A stretch of DNA of 64,000 nucleotides, taken from Anammoximicrobium sp964486845. Lineage in GTDB: Bacteria; Planctomycetota; Planctomycetia; Pirellulales; Pirellulaceae. Both the position numbers and the translations under genes were made by a program. The DNA is taken from contig CAZAQY010000002.1 in NCBI GenBank assembly GCA_964486845.1, positions 36,275 to 100,274 on the forward strand, in the 5' to 3' direction. The notes under the pieces are model-generated. The model searched no databases, was not told the DNA's origin, and saw nothing but the letters and a program-made list of their open reading frames with translations. Numbering within the stretch: position 1 is the first letter of the stretch; each line of letters starts with the position of its first letter. Shown here one piece after another: positions 50,053 through 60,086 of the stretch.

Positions 50053-53000
50053 CCTGCACCCGGTTGCGAACTCCGGAAACTCAACCACCATGACAGGGGC
50101 AGGCAGCCCGCGGCGATGATGGCCAGGTGGATGGCGACGGCGACACTCAGGATCAGCAGCACCGGGCCGGTGGAGCTGCCGTACGCGTGCAGGCCTACGC
50201 CTAATTCGTTGACGCCGAACCAGGACCAGGCGGTCATGATGTTGCCGGCGACGGCCAGAACCGCCAAGCCGCGATCGCGGATCAAATTGTCCCACAGGGC
50301 GTGCAGGATCAGCGCGTTCCAGAGCACGATGATCAGGGCCCCGTTCTCCTTGGGATCCCAACCCCAGAACCGGCCCCACGAGTCGTCCGCCCACAACCCG
50401 CCCAGCACGGTGCCGACGAAGCTGAACAGGGCCGCGAAGCAGACCACGCCGTAAATCAGCCGGCTCATCAGCCTGCGCTCCTCCGGCGAGGACAGGGACC
50501 GAGTCAACAGGCCCTTTGCGATGTAGATGATGCCCAACAGGCCGGCCAAAAAAGTGGCGGCGTAACCCATCGCGATAATCACCACGTGGGTGGCCAGCCA
50601 GAACTGCGTGTCCAACACGGCTTGCATCACGGTATACGTATCCGAGCCTCTCCCCAGCGCCTGGGCGATCATCAGCGTCAGGGCCCCGCCGATGCTCGCC
50701 ACGACGTTGCACACACCCAAGCGGAAAATGGCCTCCAAGACCAGGCCCGCCAGCGCAAAGCACCAGCTGATGAACACGGCCGACGAGTACAGGTTCGTCA
50801 CCGGCGGCCGGCCCGAAATGTACATCCGGCCCAGGAGGGCGGCAGAATGGACGCAAAACGCCAGGAACACCAACCAGAAGGCGGCCCGATTCAGCGACCG
50901 ACTCCAACCCAACCAAGCGCCGGCGGCCAGCACGAACGCAGTCCAATACAGGGCGACGCAAAACGTCAAGGCGCCGAAAGAATTCATGTAGGCCTCGATT
51001 CGCAACTTGCGCGGCACGTATTCATCCGGCGGACTGGCGGCCAACAGATCGCGATACTTGGCCACCTCCTGATTGAACCTCTTCGCCTGGCCGTCGCGGT
51101 AGGCGTCGAAGATCGCCTTCCACGCCTGGGTAGCCTGGTCCTTCTGCAGATAGTCGCGGATCGAGGCCGTGGCGTACGCCTGCCACGGTCTTTGCTCCTG
51201 ATCGGCGGAGGACAGCCGCGGGACCGCCAGCGGCGCTTGCATGGCGTCCATTTCCCGCTCCGCCTCGTTGCCCAAGGAGTTCACACGGGCGATCCAGCCG
51301 CTGAGGGCCGCTTGCCGGTCGCTCTGCAACTCTTTTTCTGAAGGGAAGGGCGGCAATTGCCAGGGCTGAAAGGCGTTCGCCAAATGCAGGTAAGCCCGGA
51401 AGCGGTGGTTCAAGTCCAGCAGATTGCGCCGGTACACGTCCATGCCTGCCGCGCCTGCCTCCCCGGCCGCGCGCAGCTGTTTGTCGAACTCCTCCAGTCT
51501 GCCCGGTTCGCCGCGGATCTCGCCTAATGCGTACCGGAAGCCCTGCCGCCGCTGGAGCCCAAGCGTTTCCAGGACGTCCAGGTTCTGGATGCGGAACACC
51601 CGGTGCTCCTCGGCGACGGACGGCTTCGTGACGACATCCAGGAACCAACGGACAGCGGGCTGCGATTTGCCGTCCGCATCGCGGAAAGTCTCGCGGTCGG
51701 ACATCTTCGCCAAGACGGTGCGGGCCAACGTGTCGATGGGCTTGATACGGCCCTGGTCCACCACCGGCAGGGAGGCGAAGGCGGCAAAGTCGAACTCGTC
51801 ATCGGCCGTACGCGGCGGGCGCGCCTGGCCGGCCAGCCAACCGGCGAAGACCAACACCACGGCCGCCGGGAAAATCACTCCTCCCCGCCCGGTTGCTGCA
51901 CGAGGTTCCGATTCGCCGTCGCGCTGGCGGCGGTGCTTGCGGCGGCGCGCGTCCGTCGCCGTCGCCGGCGTGATCGGAGTGGCGATGACGACGTCCTCGC
52001 CGCGGTGGGCGTGCAACTCTTCGTCGCGCCGCGTCAAGAACCGCAAGAGCATGACCGAGAAATGGGCCTGCATCCCGAACCACACGAACATGCTAGCCAC
52101 GTAAGGAATCATCCAACCCGTGTTCGTCACCACCTGCAAGGTGGTCACCTCGACTCCCGTCTCCGGATTCACCTGGTGCCCGCTCTGGTAGAACGTCTCG
52201 CCGGCGTAGCGCAAAGGGTTGTTCATCCAGATCCGCACCTGCCGGTCGATGTTGTGCTGGGGAGCGATCAGGCGCACGTCCGACGAATAGTTCTTGGCCG
52301 TCGACGTGCCGATGTAGTCGTCCCTGCGCACATCGATCAGGTGCATCGAGTACGGCTTGTAGGTGTGCTTGAACCGCAGCGCCAGGTAGTACGCCTTGCC
52401 GCCGGCGGAAACCCTCTCCGGCAATCTCAGCCTTTGGGACACCAGATACGTGCCAATCGGCTTGCCGTCGCCTTTTCCGGCCAGCGTGACATAGGCCGAC
52501 GCCATGTCCACCTCGCCGCGGCTGTCGGCCCCACTGCCAGGCCGTACGTCCTCGGCCATCGCGCGCAACCCAGTCCCCGCCGTCGCGGGGTTCTTTTCTC
52601 CGGGCTCGACCCGCCGCAGATCCGAGTTCTTCAGGTACGCGGTCACTTGGACGACGAACGGCAGGGCCGAATCCCGGATGGGCTCGCCTCGTTCCAGGCT
52701 CCGGAGCAGTCGCGAGCGGGGAATGGCCAGCACATCCTCCTCCGTCGCAGAAAAATCCGGATCGATGATCGCCAACTCGGTCTCGCGAATGTCCTGGGCG
52801 AAATTCACGGTCTCGCCTTCCGGGATGATCAATCGCTCTTCGACCGCAAAGAAGCTGACATAGACTTCGCTGAGCATCAACAAGGCCAGGCCGATGTGGA
52901 TCAGGGCCATGCCGCCGCGACGTTGGAACAAAAGAACGCAGCCCGCCAGCACCACGGTGGCGGCCAAGCCGCCTTGAATCAACTGCCACAGGATCCGCAT

Positions 53001-53858
53001 CCCCGCGTCGCCCAGGTACGCCCCCTCGCCCGCCCACCAAAGCCACGCGGACAGCAAGGTCAACAGAACGCCCGACAAACTCATCAGCACCAGTTCGATG
53101 ATCCGCTGCCGCGACTGCACGAACATCACGGCGAGCATGACCAGGTTCACGATTGCCAGTCCGGTCAGCGCCAGCTTGCACCACAGCCACAACGCCGCCC
53201 ACGAGAAGACAGGGACCGCCTGGAACCCTTCCGGATTGTGCCCGCTGGAGATCACCACCCACGTCGTGAGCGCGCCCGCCGCGATTACCGCCAGACCGGC
53301 CGCCAGTCGCCAGCCGCGAGCCCGGATCATGAACCGCACTACTTGCGTTGCCAACAGATTCACGGCCAGCAACGTCCCGATCGTGGCGCCGCCCGGAAAC
53401 CAAAAACCGCCTTTGACGGCCGCCAGCACGGCCTGAGCCAGCGCCAGAACCGCCGCTGCCCCGAGCGTGACTCGCCACTCCCAGGAGCCGCTTCGCCAAA
53501 GAAAGCAAGCGAAAGCCGCAGCAAGCCCCAGCCCCGAGAAACTCGCCGTGTACACCGTCCGCATCAGCCACTCCGGTGCGTTCGGGAACCACGATGGGGG
53601 GAAGAGCACCGACACGTCGATCCAGCAGAGCCAACTGCGGAAGTACAGCGAGATGACTTCCCACATGTCCATCTTAGCCTGTGCCAGCGTGCCGACGAAG
53701 ATCAGGTAGATGGCCAGGACCAACAACACAACGGTCAGCTTGAGCGATGCCCACGGCCTGAGCACCAAGGCGGCCAGATCGAGCGCGTTGCCAGCGACAG
53801 ATGCACCCGGCGCGAATCGCCGACCCTGATCGTGGTCCGAGAGGATGTCGGTTGTCAT
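50049..53858 (-). CDS. ccsBA: Fused ResB-CcsA cytochrome c synthetase (CcsBA)
   Basis: A 1269-residue membrane protein. The N-terminal part (about 30-560) is ResB-like: three or four helices near the start, then a large extracytoplasmic domain with the ResB motif AGETFYQSGHQ. A Ser/Arg-rich linker and further helix precede an additional soluble domain (about 680-920). The C-terminal 300 residues are CcsA/ResC-like with the Trp-rich heme-handling WGRFWGWDPKEN motif (about residue 1157). The fused protein exports heme and attaches it to apocytochrome c. A second lipoprotein gene starts upstream, 4 bp from its start. Confidence 0.92.
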   Translation of the reverse strand: MTTDILSDHDQGRRFAPGASVAGNALDLAALVLRPWASLKLTVVLLVLAIYLIFVGTLAQAKMDMWEVISLYFRSWLCWIDVSVLFPPSWFPNAPEWLMRTVYTASFSGLGLAAAFACFLWRSGSWEWRVTLGAAAVLALAQAVLAAVKGGFWFPGGATIGTLLAVNLLATQVVRFMIRARGWRLAAGLAVIAAGALTTWVVISSGHNPEGFQAVPVFSWAALWLWCKLALTGLAIVNLVMLAVMFVQSRQRIIELVLMSLSGVLLTLLSAWLWWAGEGAYLGDAGMRILWQLIQGGLAATVVLAGCVLLFQRRGGMALIHIGLALLMLSEVYVSFFAVEERLIIPEGETVNFAQDIRETELAIIDPDFSATEEDVLAIPRSRLLRSLERGEPIRDSALPFVVQVTAYLKNSDLRRVEPGEKNPATAGTGLRAMAEDVRPGSGADSRGEVDMASAYVTLAGKGDGKPIGTYLVSQRLRLPERVSAGGKAYYLALRFKHTYKPYSMHLIDVRRDDYIGTSTAKNYSSDVRLIAPQHNIDRQVRIWMNNPLRYAGETFYQSGHQVNPETGVEVTTLQVVTNTGWMIPYVASMFVWFGMQAHFSVMLLRFLTRRDEELHAHRGEDVVIATPITPATATDARRRKHRRQRDGESEPRAATGRGGVIFPAAVVLVFAGWLAGQARPPRTADDEFDFAAFASLPVVDQGRIKPIDTLARTVLAKMSDRETFRDADGKSQPAVRWFLDVVTKPSVAEEHRVFRIQNLDVLETLGLQRRQGFRYALGEIRGEPGRLEEFDKQLRAAGEAGAAGMDVYRRNLLDLNHRFRAYLHLANAFQPWQLPPFPSEKELQSDRQAALSGWIARVNSLGNEAEREMDAMQAPLAVPRLSSADQEQRPWQAYATASIRDYLQKDQATQAWKAIFDAYRDGQAKRFNQEVAKYRDLLAASPPDEYVPRKLRIEAYMNSFGALTFCVALYWTAFVLAAGAWLGWSRSLNRAAFWLVFLAFCVHSAALLGRMYISGRPPVTNLYSSAVFISWCFALAGLVLEAIFRLGVCNVVASIGGALTLMIAQALGRGSDTYTVMQAVLDTQFWLATHVVIIAMGYAATFLAGLLGIIYIAKGLLTRSLSSPEERRLMSRLIYGVVCFAALFSFVGTVLGGLWADDSWGRFWGWDPKENGALIIVLWNALILHALWDNLIRDRGLAVLAVAGNIMTAWSWFGVNELGVGLHAYGSSTGPVLLILSVAVAIHLAIIAAGCLPLSWWLSFRSSQPGAG

Positions 53859-53862
53859 GCGG

Positions 53863-54531
53863 CTATTCTCCTGCGGACCCGCGAAGAACCATTGCGGTGG
53901 CGGTCGTGCCGTCCAACTTGATTTTTTCCGTCTCCTTGTCGAGTTCCTCGGCGGCGATTGGTGGCAACTGCAATTGCCGACGCCAGCGGTTGACGTTGGA
54001 CAGAATGTAGGCCGACGGCTCGCCCGGCGGAACGCCCAGCGGGATCACGGTCAATTCGAGCGGATCCTCTGCGGAACCAAACTCCAGCGTGGCAAACCGC
54101 ATTCCCGCCCCGGCCTGCTGCCGCCAGCCTTCCGGCAGCGTCCACTGCGGTTTTTCGTCCACGAAGCGGATGGACCGCAGCAGCGATCGAAACGCGTCCA
54201 CGTGTCCGGCCATCTGGGCATCGGGTCCAACCGCCTTGAAGAACCAAGCCGTGTCCGACCGCAGAACAATGGCGCCCAGCATGCGCTGGCTGACAGCCGG
54301 CGAGGCTGGAGGGGAGGCGGCAGGTGGGGGAGTTTCAGGACCGCCGGAGACGGGTTTCTCCCGCTCGGCCACAACGTCCTTGGGCACCCGATAGTGCCGG
54401 ATGGCCTCGGTCTGGTCGCATCCGGAACATATCCAAGCCAGGACGATTCCGGCGGCGATCGGCGACTTGGAAAGACAACGCCAGCGGTCGCTGGACGCCG
54501 AATCGGCCTGCGTTAAATCTGGTAACGGCAC
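53863..54531 (-). CDS. Predicted lipoprotein upstream of ccsBA
   Basis: The GTG at 54531 follows AGGA and gives 222 residues; a longer frame to 54687 has no better start. A hydrophobic signal ends in a lipobox-like WICSGC. A Pro-rich linker follows, then a conserved-looking domain (SDTAWFFKAVGPDAQMAGHV, PEGWRQQAGAGMRFATLEF). Homologues lie beside cytochrome c biogenesis genes in planctomycetes (from memory), suggesting a role in apocytochrome handling; this is inference. It ends 4 bp before ccsBA. Confidence 0.65.
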   Translation of the reverse strand: MPLPDLTQADSASSDRWRCLSKSPIAAGIVLAWICSGCDQTEAIRHYRVPKDVVAEREKPVSGGPETPPPAASPPASPAVSQRMLGAIVLRSDTAWFFKAVGPDAQMAGHVDAFRSLLRSIRFVDEKPQWTLPEGWRQQAGAGMRFATLEFGSAEDPLELTVIPLGVPPGEPSAYILSNVNRWRRQLQLPPIAAEELDKETEKIKLDGTTATAMVLRGSAGE

Positions 54532-54840
54532 TTGCTGTCCTACAAAATCGAGTAGATCACGATGGAAAATGCGGCCAGGCAGGTCGCGAGCATCGCTCGC
54601 GATGAAGCACCCGCTTGGGAGTCCGCGGCCGAAAGGAAGGCCGGCTCCTCCCAAAAAGCCGGACTTCTGAACCGGTAGACCACGCAAGGACTCTCAAGCG
54701 GCAGCTTGGGAAGATTTGTGCCTCAGCTACAAACGGCACGAGATTATAGGCGCAAGCGGGCCGAATGGCTACAGGTCGCCAGTGCGAAGCTCTGGCTGGA
54801 AAACCGGCCCGGAATCCACCTCATGCACGAGCGAAACAAA

Positions 54841-54880
54841 GAAAGCCCGGCTTTTCAAATAAGCCGGGCTTCTGGAATCA
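54841..54880 (-). terminator. Terminator of the membrane HTH gene
   Basis: On the minus strand AGAAGCCCGGCTT pairs with AAGCCGGGCTTT, followed by CTTTGTTTC. It lies about 27 bases after the stop at 54907. Similar hairpins recur at 61169, 56560-56600 and 56677-56715. Confidence 0.75.
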
Positions 54881-54906
54881 AGCCAGTTCAGCGTCTGCCG
54901 CGTGCG

Positions 54907-56256
54907 TCACGGCTTCAAACCAAACATACGGACCATGACATCCATGATCGGAGTGGATGCGGAAAACGTCTGGTCCCAGGTCCACATATTCCGCACCAGA
55001 TCGGTCATCAGCATGCCCGTGATCGCCAAGATGACGGTAATTGCCAGGAGGCTGAGGACGTTCCAAATCGAGTAGGGAATATCCTGCGCGGCGGCCAATT
55101 CCACGGTGGGCAGCGTCACCGGCGCCGCCTCCTTTTCCTCCAAAGCGCCGGCCAGTTCATCGGCCTGTTCCGCCTCATCAATCACGGCTTCGCCGCCTTC
55201 CAGTACCCCTTCGGATGCCGCTACGAAGGCGCTCGAATCCTCCAGCGCGATGACTTGGGAACCACTGTCCTCTTCGTCCTCCTGGAGTGCCGCCGAAGGC
55301 GCGAGCTGGAAATCTTCATCCGCCTGAGCCGGCGCGGCGGCTTCGGACTCGGCTTCCAAGTCCTCCAGGTCTAACAGATCTTCGTCTTCCGGCAACTCCA
55401 GCGAGGAAACGGAGGAGCCAGCCAAATCCAAGGGCTCCTCCTCCAGGTTCAAACCGCTGTCGCTGGGGCTGGCCAAATTGATCCCGGTGTCGCCGGCGCC
55501 GCGCGTGATGTCGCTGCCGCCAGCATCCAGGACCAGTTCGTCGTCCTCGTCCAACGAGATCTCCTCGGATTCCCCGATCGTCACGTCGCTGTCGGGCGCT
55601 TTTGCGGCGGGCGCTTTTGCGGCGGGCTTGGGCGCCTCTTCCAAGGAAACGTCGGAACTGATATCCAGGTCGCTGCCTTCGATAGCCAAATCGCCCGTGC
55701 CGGCGCCCCTCGCTTCCAATCCGATGTCGCTGCCGCCCAGGACGTCGTCCGAACTGCCGGCCACCAGATTGACTCCGCTGCCCGACTCATCTGCAACCAG
55801 CCGGATGTCGGACTCGGACTCCAGATCGAACCCCAAATCGCTGGCGGAAGAAGGCTTCGCGGCCGGTTTGTCGGGACTTCTGGCAGCGGCAGCGCCTTTG
55901 CCGACTCCCGCCAACGGGACCTCGCCGGCACTGCGCGCCGCAGCTTCACCCCCTTTGCCGATCGCAGTCGGCGAATCATCGATGTCCTCCGCCTCCAGAT
56001 CCAGCGCCAGATCCGAGGATCCTCCCTCGTCGGCGGTTCCCAACTCCATATCGAGATCGGCTTCCGCGTCTGGTGCGCCGGCCAACGAGATGCCCCGCTC
56101 TTCGGCGACTCGCTCGATCTCGTCGGCCTTGAATTTCCATGACGAGCCGTCGCGGACTCCGTAGATGTCGCCGCTGAGTCGCATGTTGTTCAACTCATCG
56201 GCCGAGACCCCGAGCATTTTGGCAGCTTGATTCAGTTCAATGTATTTGACGGCCAT
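54907..56256 (-). CDS. Membrane-anchored HTH protein with acidic repeats
   Basis: A 449-residue protein has an excisionase/MerR-like helix-turn-helix at residues 5-55 (QAAKMLGVSADELNNMRLSG, then DGSSWKFKADEIERVAEERG). It is followed by a 300-residue acidic low-complexity stretch of repeated DLE/SDL motifs. A C-terminal hydrophobic segment (about 395-425, YSIWNVLSLLAITVILAITG) indicates membrane anchoring. Planctomycetes have similar proteins; a membrane-tethered regulator is plausible. No phosphorylation motif is evident. Confidence 0.75.
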   Translation of the reverse strand: MAVKYIELNQAAKMLGVSADELNNMRLSGDIYGVRDGSSWKFKADEIERVAEERGISLAGAPDAEADLDMELGTADEGGSSDLALDLEAEDIDDSPTAIGKGGEAAARSAGEVPLAGVGKGAAAARSPDKPAAKPSSASDLGFDLESESDIRLVADESGSGVNLVAGSSDDVLGGSDIGLEARGAGTGDLAIEGSDLDISSDVSLEEAPKPAAKAPAAKAPDSDVTIGESEEISLDEDDELVLDAGGSDITRGAGDTGINLASPSDSGLNLEEEPLDLAGSSVSSLELPEDEDLLDLEDLEAESEAAAPAQADEDFQLAPSAALQEDEEDSGSQVIALEDSSAFVAASEGVLEGGEAVIDEAEQADELAGALEEKEAAPVTLPTVELAAAQDIPYSIWNVLSLLAITVILAITGMLMTDLVRNMWTWDQTFSASTPIMDVMVRMFGLKP

Positions 56257-57092
56257 AGCGACTCTTCAACCATCAGGAGCTAGGAGGTACAGACGGACTC
56301 TTCTAATTTTACGGCAACCCGCGGTTAGATCAATTACGCACCGGCCACTCAACCCCCACTCGCCCCCCCCGGAAAACGCGGTCTTTGCAGATAAACCGGG
56401 AGTCTTGGTGTGGTTTTCGGGACGTGTCTAAACGCTTACGTTAGTATCGCTTGCCATTTGACGGCGGACAAGCAAATAAATCCCGTCCGGCGTGCCTTTT
56501 GTGCGGTTTCGCCACTGGTTGAATTCGTTGCCGCCAGAGGATGTTCTTCCCACCGAACCGCAACAAAGAGGGCCGGTTTTTCGGAAAAGCCGGGCTTTCG
56601 GGAGGGTGCCCAGCAGGGCAAGGTGTTGTCACGACAGGGGTAAATGCCGCATGATGGCCGGATGTGCGCAAAAGAAAAGCCCGGCGGACTGCTCGAAGCA
56701 GGGCCGGGCTTTCGGCTCCCCCCTGGGAACGTCACTGCGAAGGCGCGAATTCGAAGACCGGGCTGCTACGACCCACCGATCGTTATCCCGGATTTCGAAC
56801 TCGGCCTTGCTGCGACGCGGTGTGCCGCGGGGGCAGCAACATTCCGGTCGCCGCCGCATCCGTTCCCGAAGGAAGCCAATCACGGGCGACAAGCCACTTT
56901 ATCGGCTACGGCGCCCGCGTAACTTTGGCCAACTTTTCGGGTTACAGCTGCGCTGCCGATTCTGCCGGTTTTGCCGAAACAGATTCATCAAGCTGTAACG
57001 GTGATACCGATTGTTAGGACGATCGCTAGGCTCGGCGTCCCATCGGAAGTTGACTGCTAGCAGAGGAATACGTCTGAAAAAGGGATCCGTCT
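56257..57092. other. Divergent 836-bp intergenic region with terminator-like hairpins
   Basis: No gene is supported. Two terminator-like hairpins lie at about 56567-56600 (GGCCGGTTTTTC...GGAAAAGCCGGGC) and 56680-56715 (AAAGCCCGGC...GCCGGGCTTT), although no protein gene ends here. They may belong to unrecognised small RNAs, a decayed gene, or a dispersed repeat. A possible promoter for the downstream operon lies at 56971-56999. Confidence 0.5.
56971..56999 (+). promoter_or_regulatory. Possible promoter of the ExbB-like operon
   Basis: TTGCCG (56971-56976) and TGTAAC (56994-56999) are 17 bases apart, about 94 bases before the GTG at 57093. Both boxes are imperfect. Confidence 0.3.
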
Positions 57093-58430
57093 GTGTCGAA
57101 ACACCAGAACCGGAATGCGTTTCTCGCCATTCTCGCCCATCTCGGCTGGCCGCTGTTGCTGGGCGCCGCGCTGTGCAGCGTCTTCTATGTGCTGGTCTAT
57201 CGCGGGCCGCTCAACCTCCCGGCGGTCCATCGCTACTTCGCATCGCACCCCGTGCTGATCATCGAGACGGGACTGTTCTTCGTGGGGTTGGCGGCGCTCG
57301 GACTGAAAGCGGTTGATGTGCTCTTGCAGTACTGGGCACTGAACGTGGTCCGATTGGAAGAGCCGCCCGCCGCCGGGCAAAGAATCGACGACGTCAGCTC
57401 TCTGATCCAGCAACTGGACCAGCAATCGTCCTCCGTCCGCCAGTCGTACTTGGGACGCCGCGTGCGAGAGGTGTTGCAGGCGATCCAGCGGAAGGGGTCG
57501 GCCGAAGGGCTGGACGAGGACCTGAAATACATGTCCGATCTGGACGCGGCGCGGCAGCAGGACAGCTACGGCCTGGTGCGCATCGTCATCTGGGCCACGC
57601 CCATGTTGGGCTTCCTGGGAACAGTGGTCGGTATTACGCATGCGCTGGGCGATCTGGACCCGCAGGAGTTGGCAACCAACATCCAGAAAGCGATGGAGGG
57701 GTTGCTGTCAGGGTTGTACGTCGCCTTCGATACGACGGCGCTGGCGCTGACCTTGTCGATGGTGTTGATGTTCATCCAGTTCTTGCTCGACCGCGTCGAG
57801 ACCCAGGCGCTGTCCCTGGTGGACACCCAGGCCAACGAAATGTTGGTGGGCCGCTTCCAAGAGGTCGGCGCCGGCCGCGATCCGTATCTGGCTTCGGTCG
57901 AACGGATGAGCGGCCGGGTGCTGCAGGCGTCCGAGGATCTCGTCCGCCGGCAGGCGGAGATCTGGGAGCGGACGATCCAGGCCGCGGACGAGCGCTGGAG
58001 CCAATTGGTGCTGTCGTCCGGCAGCCAGGTGCAGTCGGCGCTGCAAGGGGCCCTGGAACACTCCCTGCAGAACCATGCCGCCGAGTTGGCCAAGGTGGAA
58101 CGCGACGCGGGTGAGCGGGCCGCCCGCCGCTGGGAGCAACTGCAGATCGCGCTGTCCGAAAACGCGCGAATCATGCGCGGCCAACAGGAGGAGATGGTCC
58201 GGCAGGCCGAGTTGATGGCCCAGGTCGTGAAAGCCACCGGGGAAGTCCTCGGACTGGAGCAAGCGCTGAACGAAAACTTGCGGGCGCTGTCCGGCGCGAA
58301 GAATTTCGAGGATACCGTGATGAGCCTGTCGGCGGCGATTCATCTGCTCAATGCCCGCCTGGGCAAGTCGCCGGATGTCACGCCGCACGTCGAGTTGAAG
58401 AAGACTGCGACCAAGGGCCGCGCCGCATGA
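57093..58430 (+). CDS. MotA/TolQ/ExbB-family proton-channel-like protein
   Basis: A 445-residue protein from a GTG start (AGGGA site) has helices at about residues 13-33, 50-72, 165-185 and 205-230. Conserved family blocks are present: IVIWATPMLGFLGTVVGITH and GLLSGLYVAFDTTALALTLS, matching the pore helices of TolQ/ExbB/MotA (Pro, Gly, Thr and Asp positions). A 200-residue helical, coiled-coil-like cytoplasmic tail is unusually long. It forms an operon with two single-pass coiled-coil proteins. By analogy it is the stator channel of a proton-driven machine; the actual output is unknown. Confidence 0.85.
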   Translation: MSKHQNRNAFLAILAHLGWPLLLGAALCSVFYVLVYRGPLNLPAVHRYFASHPVLIIETGLFFVGLAALGLKAVDVLLQYWALNVVRLEEPPAAGQRIDDVSSLIQQLDQQSSSVRQSYLGRRVREVLQAIQRKGSAEGLDEDLKYMSDLDAARQQDSYGLVRIVIWATPMLGFLGTVVGITHALGDLDPQELATNIQKAMEGLLSGLYVAFDTTALALTLSMVLMFIQFLLDRVETQALSLVDTQANEMLVGRFQEVGAGRDPYLASVERMSGRVLQASEDLVRRQAEIWERTIQAADERWSQLVLSSGSQVQSALQGALEHSLQNHAAELAKVERDAGERAARRWEQLQIALSENARIMRGQQEEMVRQAELMAQVVKATGEVLGLEQALNENLRALSGAKNFEDTVMSLSAAIHLLNARLGKSPDVTPHVELKKTATKGRAA

Positions 58431-60085
58431 GACGCCCAGCGTCACGCAAAAAGGTGCTCGGCATCGCTCTGTTTCCCTTTCTCGCCGTGCTGATCTGCAC
58501 GATGGGGGCGCTGATCGTGTTGCTGATCCTCGTCGTCCACCAGGCGCGCGTGCAAGCCGACACGGTGCTGGACCAACGGCACAAACAGCAGGCCGGCCAG
58601 GACCCGGCCCAGCAGGAAAAGCTCGAACAGGAAGCCGAAGACCTGCAGTGGCAGCGCGAAGTGCTCCGGCAGCAACGTGGCGAATTGACGGAAAAGCTGG
58701 CGGAGGGGCGCCTGGAATTGAGCCATCTGGAAGAGCACATCCGGCGTCTGGAGGAGAACTGGCGGCGTCTGCAGGCCGAAGCCGCCGAGTTGAACAACGT
58801 GCGGCAAGGGCAACAGCAGCAGGAGTCGTCGATCCGCGACGAACTGGCCCAACTGCAGGCGGCCATCACCGCACAGCGGCAGCAGTTGGAGCAACTGCGC
58901 GCACAATACTCGCAGAAACGCCGCTCGTTCGCCATCCTACCCTACCAGGGTCCGAACGGCACTCACCGCCGCCCCATCTACATCGAATGTTCCGAAACCG
59001 GCATCGTCATCCAGCCCGAAGGGATCGTCTTCGGGCCGCAGGATTTCAACGGTCCGCTGGGGCCGGGCAATCCCTTGGACGCCGCCCTGCGGGCAATTCG
59101 GGAGCATTGGACGCGTCTGGAAGGCGACGCCGCCAAGGGAGAACCCTATCCGCTGCTGATCGTCCGGCCGGACGGCGCCGTGGCCTATTCGATGGCTCGC
59201 GCCGCCATGGCGGAATGGGACGACGAGTTCGGTTACGAGTTGATCGACCAGGAGACGGAACTGGCGTTTCCGCCCAGCGACTCGAGCCTGAAACGGCTGT
59301 TGCAGGGCACGATCCAAGCCGCGCGCGAGCGGCAGGCGCTGCTGGCGGCGGCCATGCCCAGCCGGTTCGACACGCCCTCGCCCGCCAGCTTCTCCGTATC
59401 GCCAGGCGAGTCCTGGGGCGGGATGGAGCAGCGGGCGCCGGCCGGATCTGCCGGCGGCCTCACCTCCGGCGCATCCGCGCTGGGTACGGGAGAAGGCGGA
59501 GACGCTGCGGCAACGGGATACGGCGGCGGCCGCGCCGCGCGGCAGTCGGCAGCCGGCCCAACCGAAGCCAAGCTTGCTGCGGGAAAAGAGGCCACAGCGC
59601 CGGCAGCGCAGGCCAAACAAACCGGCGCCGCAGGCCCCGGCGGCGTGGCGGCGAACTCTGGCGGGGCCCCGGCAGGCCCCGGCGGCGCCAACGCCGGGGG
59701 CACGGCCGGCGAAGGCGGAGGCGCGGCTCCGCAGTCCATGGCGATGACCAAAGGCGCCAACTGGGCGCTTCCCAAAGACGCGGCCACGGCGACGGGGATC
59801 ACCCGGCCCATCACGATCCACTGTTACCCCGACCGCTTGGTGGTCATGCCCGATCGCCGGTCCAACCGCGAACCAAAGATCGTGGCCCTGAGCAGTCGGA
59901 CACGCGATTCGATGGAAGAACTCGTCTCCGCCATCTGGACTCATGTCGAGACTTGGGGCATGGCGGTGTCCGGCGGCTATTGGAAGCCGGCGCTCAAAGT
60001 GACCGTGTTCCCCGGAGCGGAAACGCGGTTCTGGGAACTCCAAGCACTCCTCGCGGGCAGCGGGTTGGACGTGGAGCGGCGATAG
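58427..60085 (+). CDS. Single-pass coiled-coil partner (1) of the ExbB-like channel
   Basis: The ATG overlaps the preceding stop as ATGA. A hydrophobic segment (residues 11-38, LFPFLAVLICTMGALIVLLI) precedes a strong Gln/Glu-rich coiled coil (about 40-155), then a conserved domain (YIECSETGIVIQPEGIVFG, about residue 183). A Gly/Ala-rich low-complexity linker (330-450) and a second globular domain (about 455-550, ITIHCYPDRLVVMPDRRS) follow. ExbD/TolR/MotB proteins likewise have one N-terminal helix and an extracytoplasmic domain; sequence identity to them is not evident. Confidence 0.7.
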   Translation: MRRPASRKKVLGIALFPFLAVLICTMGALIVLLILVVHQARVQADTVLDQRHKQQAGQDPAQQEKLEQEAEDLQWQREVLRQQRGELTEKLAEGRLELSHLEEHIRRLEENWRRLQAEAAELNNVRQGQQQQESSIRDELAQLQAAITAQRQQLEQLRAQYSQKRRSFAILPYQGPNGTHRRPIYIECSETGIVIQPEGIVFGPQDFNGPLGPGNPLDAALRAIREHWTRLEGDAAKGEPYPLLIVRPDGAVAYSMARAAMAEWDDEFGYELIDQETELAFPPSDSSLKRLLQGTIQAARERQALLAAAMPSRFDTPSPASFSVSPGESWGGMEQRAPAGSAGGLTSGASALGTGEGGDAAATGYGGGRAARQSAAGPTEAKLAAGKEATAPAAQAKQTGAAGPGGVAANSGGAPAGPGGANAGGTAGEGGGAAPQSMAMTKGANWALPKDAATATGITRPITIHCYPDRLVVMPDRRSNREPKIVALSSRTRDSMEELVSAIWTHVETWGMAVSGGYWKPALKVTVFPGAETRFWELQALLAGSGLDVERR

Positions 60086-60086
60086 C

